A stretch of DNA of 64,000 nucleotides from Albimonas pacifica (GTDB lineage: Bacteria > Pseudomonadota > Alphaproteobacteria > Rhodobacterales > Rhodobacteraceae). Where the stretch lies: the NCBI RefSeq assembly GCF_900113695.1, contig NZ_FOQH01000005.1, positions 62,001-126,000 on the forward strand, read 5' to 3'. The notes beneath the pieces were generated by a model. It was given only the letters and a program-made list of their open reading frames with translations. It had not been told where the DNA came from and did not search any database. Numbering within the stretch: position 1 is the stretch's first letter; each line of letters opens with the position of its first letter. The position numbers were made by a program, and so were the translations under genes. This document shows, in pieces, positions 62,730 to 64,000 of this stretch.

Positions 62730-63437
62730 ATGACCACGTCCGACGCCGACCCCAGGCCGACCGCGGCCGCAGCCCCCGAGCCCGACGCGCCCGAGAGCGG
62801 CGCGGCGGCGGCGGATTTCGCCGCCGCCGTGGATGCGGCGGCCGCGGCGGCGGCCGGGGAGCCGGCGGGCGAGCTGCCGGCGCGCGGTCCTCTGCGCCTC
62901 GCGCGGCCGGTGGTGCTGATCGGGCTGATGGGGGCGGGCAAGACGTCGGTCGGGCGCAGGCTTGCGGCGCATCTCGGCGCGGGCTTCGTGGACAGCGACG
63001 AGGAGGTCGAGCGCGCCGCCCGCATGACCATCCCCGAGATCTTCGCCCAGTACGGCGAGCCCGAGTTCCGCGACGGCGAGCGGCGCGTGATCTCGCGCCT
63101 GCTGGAGCGCGGCCCCCAGATCATCGCCACCGGCGGCGGGGCCTGGATGAACGCCCTGACCCGCGAGGCGATCCGCGAACGCGGCGCGACGGTGTGCTGG
63201 CTGCGCGCCGAGCTCGACACCCTGCTGGGCCGGGTGATGAAGAAGGGCGGCGCCGCGCGCCCTCTGCTGGCGGTGGGCGACCCGCGCCGGACGCTGGGCG
63301 ACCTGATGGCCGCGCGCTACCCGGTCTATGCCGAGGCGGACGTGACGGTGGACAGCCACGCCGGCGAGCGGCATGAGGCGGTCGTGGCCCGGATCCTCGA
63401 CGCGCTCGCCGCGCGGGGCGACGCGGGCCCGGCCTGA
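62730..63437 (+). CDS. aroK: Shikimate kinase with low-complexity N-terminal extension
   Basis: Phosphorylates shikimate in aromatic amino acid biosynthesis. The 235-residue protein has its P-loop GLMGAGKT at 65-72, [17 protein letters not shown] and ATGGGAWMN in family order. The first ~55 residues are Ala/Pro/Glu-rich and not part of the usual 170-190-residue enzyme. No better start is visible before the core, so the extension may be real. It lies 29 bp before aroB. Confidence 0.92.
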   Translation: MTTSDADPRPTAAAAPEPDAPESGAAAADFAAAVDAAAAAAAGEPAGELPARGPLRLARPVVLIGLMGAGKTSVGRRLAAHLGAGFVDSDEEVERAARMTIPEIFAQYGEPEFRDGERRVISRLLERGPQIIATGGGAWMNALTREAIRERGATVCWLRAELDTLLGRVMKKGGAARPLLAVGDPRRTLGDLMAARYPVYAEADVTVDSHAGERHEAVVARILDALAARGDAGPA

Positions 63438-63466
63438 ACGATTTCCTGGACGAAGGGGCAGGGACC

Positions 63467-64000
63467 ATGCGGGAGACCGTGGACGTCGCGCTGGGCGCGC
63501 GGGCTTATTCGATCGAGATCGGCCCCGGCCTGATCGCGCGCGGCGGCGAGTTCATCGCCCCCCTGCTGCCGCGCCCCCGGGTCGCGGTCGTCACCGACGA
63601 GACCGTCGCCGCCCGCTGGCTGGAGCCGCTGCGCGAGGGGCTCGCCGCCTCGGGCGTCGCGATGGAGGCGCTGGCCCTGCCGCCGGGCGAGGCCACCAAG
63701 AACTGGTCCGACCTCGGCCGTACGGTCGAGTGGCTGCTCGCGCAGAAGGTCGAGCGGGCGGACCTGGTGGTGGCGCTGGGTGGGGGCGTGATCGGCGACC
63801 TCGCGGGCTTCGCGGCCGCGATCCTGCGCCGGGGCGTGGGCTTCGTGCAGGTCCCGACCACGCTGCTCGCCCAGGTCGACAGCGCGGTCGGCGGCAAGAC
63901 CGGGGTGAACTCTCCGCATGGCAAAAACCTGATCGGCGCCTTCCACCAGCCCCGCCTGGTGCTCGCCGACACCGACGCGCTGGAGACGCTGCCCGCGCGC
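63467..64000 (+). CDS. aroB: 3-dehydroquinate synthase (5' part, runs off the right edge)
   Basis: Second step of the shikimate pathway. Only 178 codons are inside the window. It has [35 protein letters not shown] (NAD-binding), [20 protein letters not shown] and [16 protein letters not shown], all canonical. The ATG at 63467 follows AGGGA. It is probably co-transcribed with aroK. Confidence 0.95.
   Translation, partial: MRETVDVALGARAYSIEIGPGLIARGGEFIAPLLPRPRVAVVTDETVAARWLEPLREGLAASGVAMEALALPPGEATKNWSDLGRTVEWLLAQKVERADLVVALGGGVIGDLAGFAAAILRRGVGFVQVPTTLLAQVDSAVGGKTGVNSPHGKNLIGAFHQPRLVLADTDALETLPAR

Overview
This is a very GC-rich stretch (roughly 70-75% by eye) with densely packed genes. GTG and TTG starts and ATGA/GTGA gene overlaps are common. 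Gene content and order point to an alphaproteobacterium of the Rhodobacterales type (inference): the block xthA / erpA / dgt / argS-SPOR-nagZ-scpA-scpB, xerD next to aroK-aroB, pmbA-cysQ, DUF2927 lipoproteins, a Sat-CysC fusion and a delta-class carbonic anhydrase. I saw no rRNA, tRNA, CRISPR array, prophage or complete insertion sequence.

Layout. 1-7.3 kb: peptidase T, an MFS exporter convergent with xylulokinase, ClpS, and two tandem DUF2927 lipoproteins. 7.7-11 kb: a ChaN-like lipoprotein and a large RTX protein behind an AT-rich upstream island. 11.2-17 kb: a sulfur-related group (TusA-like protein, SoxX-like cytochrome, CcdA), a diguanylate cyclase and the bifunctional sulfate-activation enzyme Sat-CysC. 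17-24.3 kb: a family 2 glycosyltransferase, a complete oligopeptide-type ABC importer whose two ATPases are fused, and a glutathione S-transferase-like protein. 24.3-27.4 kb: a zinc metallopeptidase convergent with a transglutaminase-like protein, then a carbonic anhydrase. 27.9-41.5 kb: ApbC, XthA, RecQ, ErpA, Dgt, an NmrA-like reductase with its divergent HxlR regulator, and the argS-SPOR-nagZ-scpA-scpB operon. 41.7-50 kb: copA-cueR copper resistance, a minus-strand operon MAPEG-pmbA-cysQ, guanine deaminase with a hydroxypyruvate-isomerase-like protein, and a tiny membrane ORF. 50.3-64 kb: a class III nucleotide cyclase, a secreted zincin with a VPxPA-type C-terminal anchor, metG, an MFS transporter, an ABC exporter, an acyl-CoA synthetase, xerD, a 44-residue membrane ORF, aroK and the start of aroB.

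The most striking signal is not a gene. Four intergenic copies (about 1581-1770, 30118-30305, 32631-32822, 36041-36230) belong to one family of about 190-bp palindromic elements. The copies differ in sequence in several stem segments, yet in each copy the two arms stay complementary, so the structure covaries. Two mini-hairpins sit at the apex. Two direct copies bracket recQ, and a third lies beside the NmrA/HxlR pair. These are the places where an otherwise familiar Rhodobacterales gene order appears interrupted. Smaller repeat families are also present: a GTAG-type REP pair, a CCCGGG hairpin family, a 30-bp and a 25-bp tandem array, and 12-bp repeats across the clpS stop codon.
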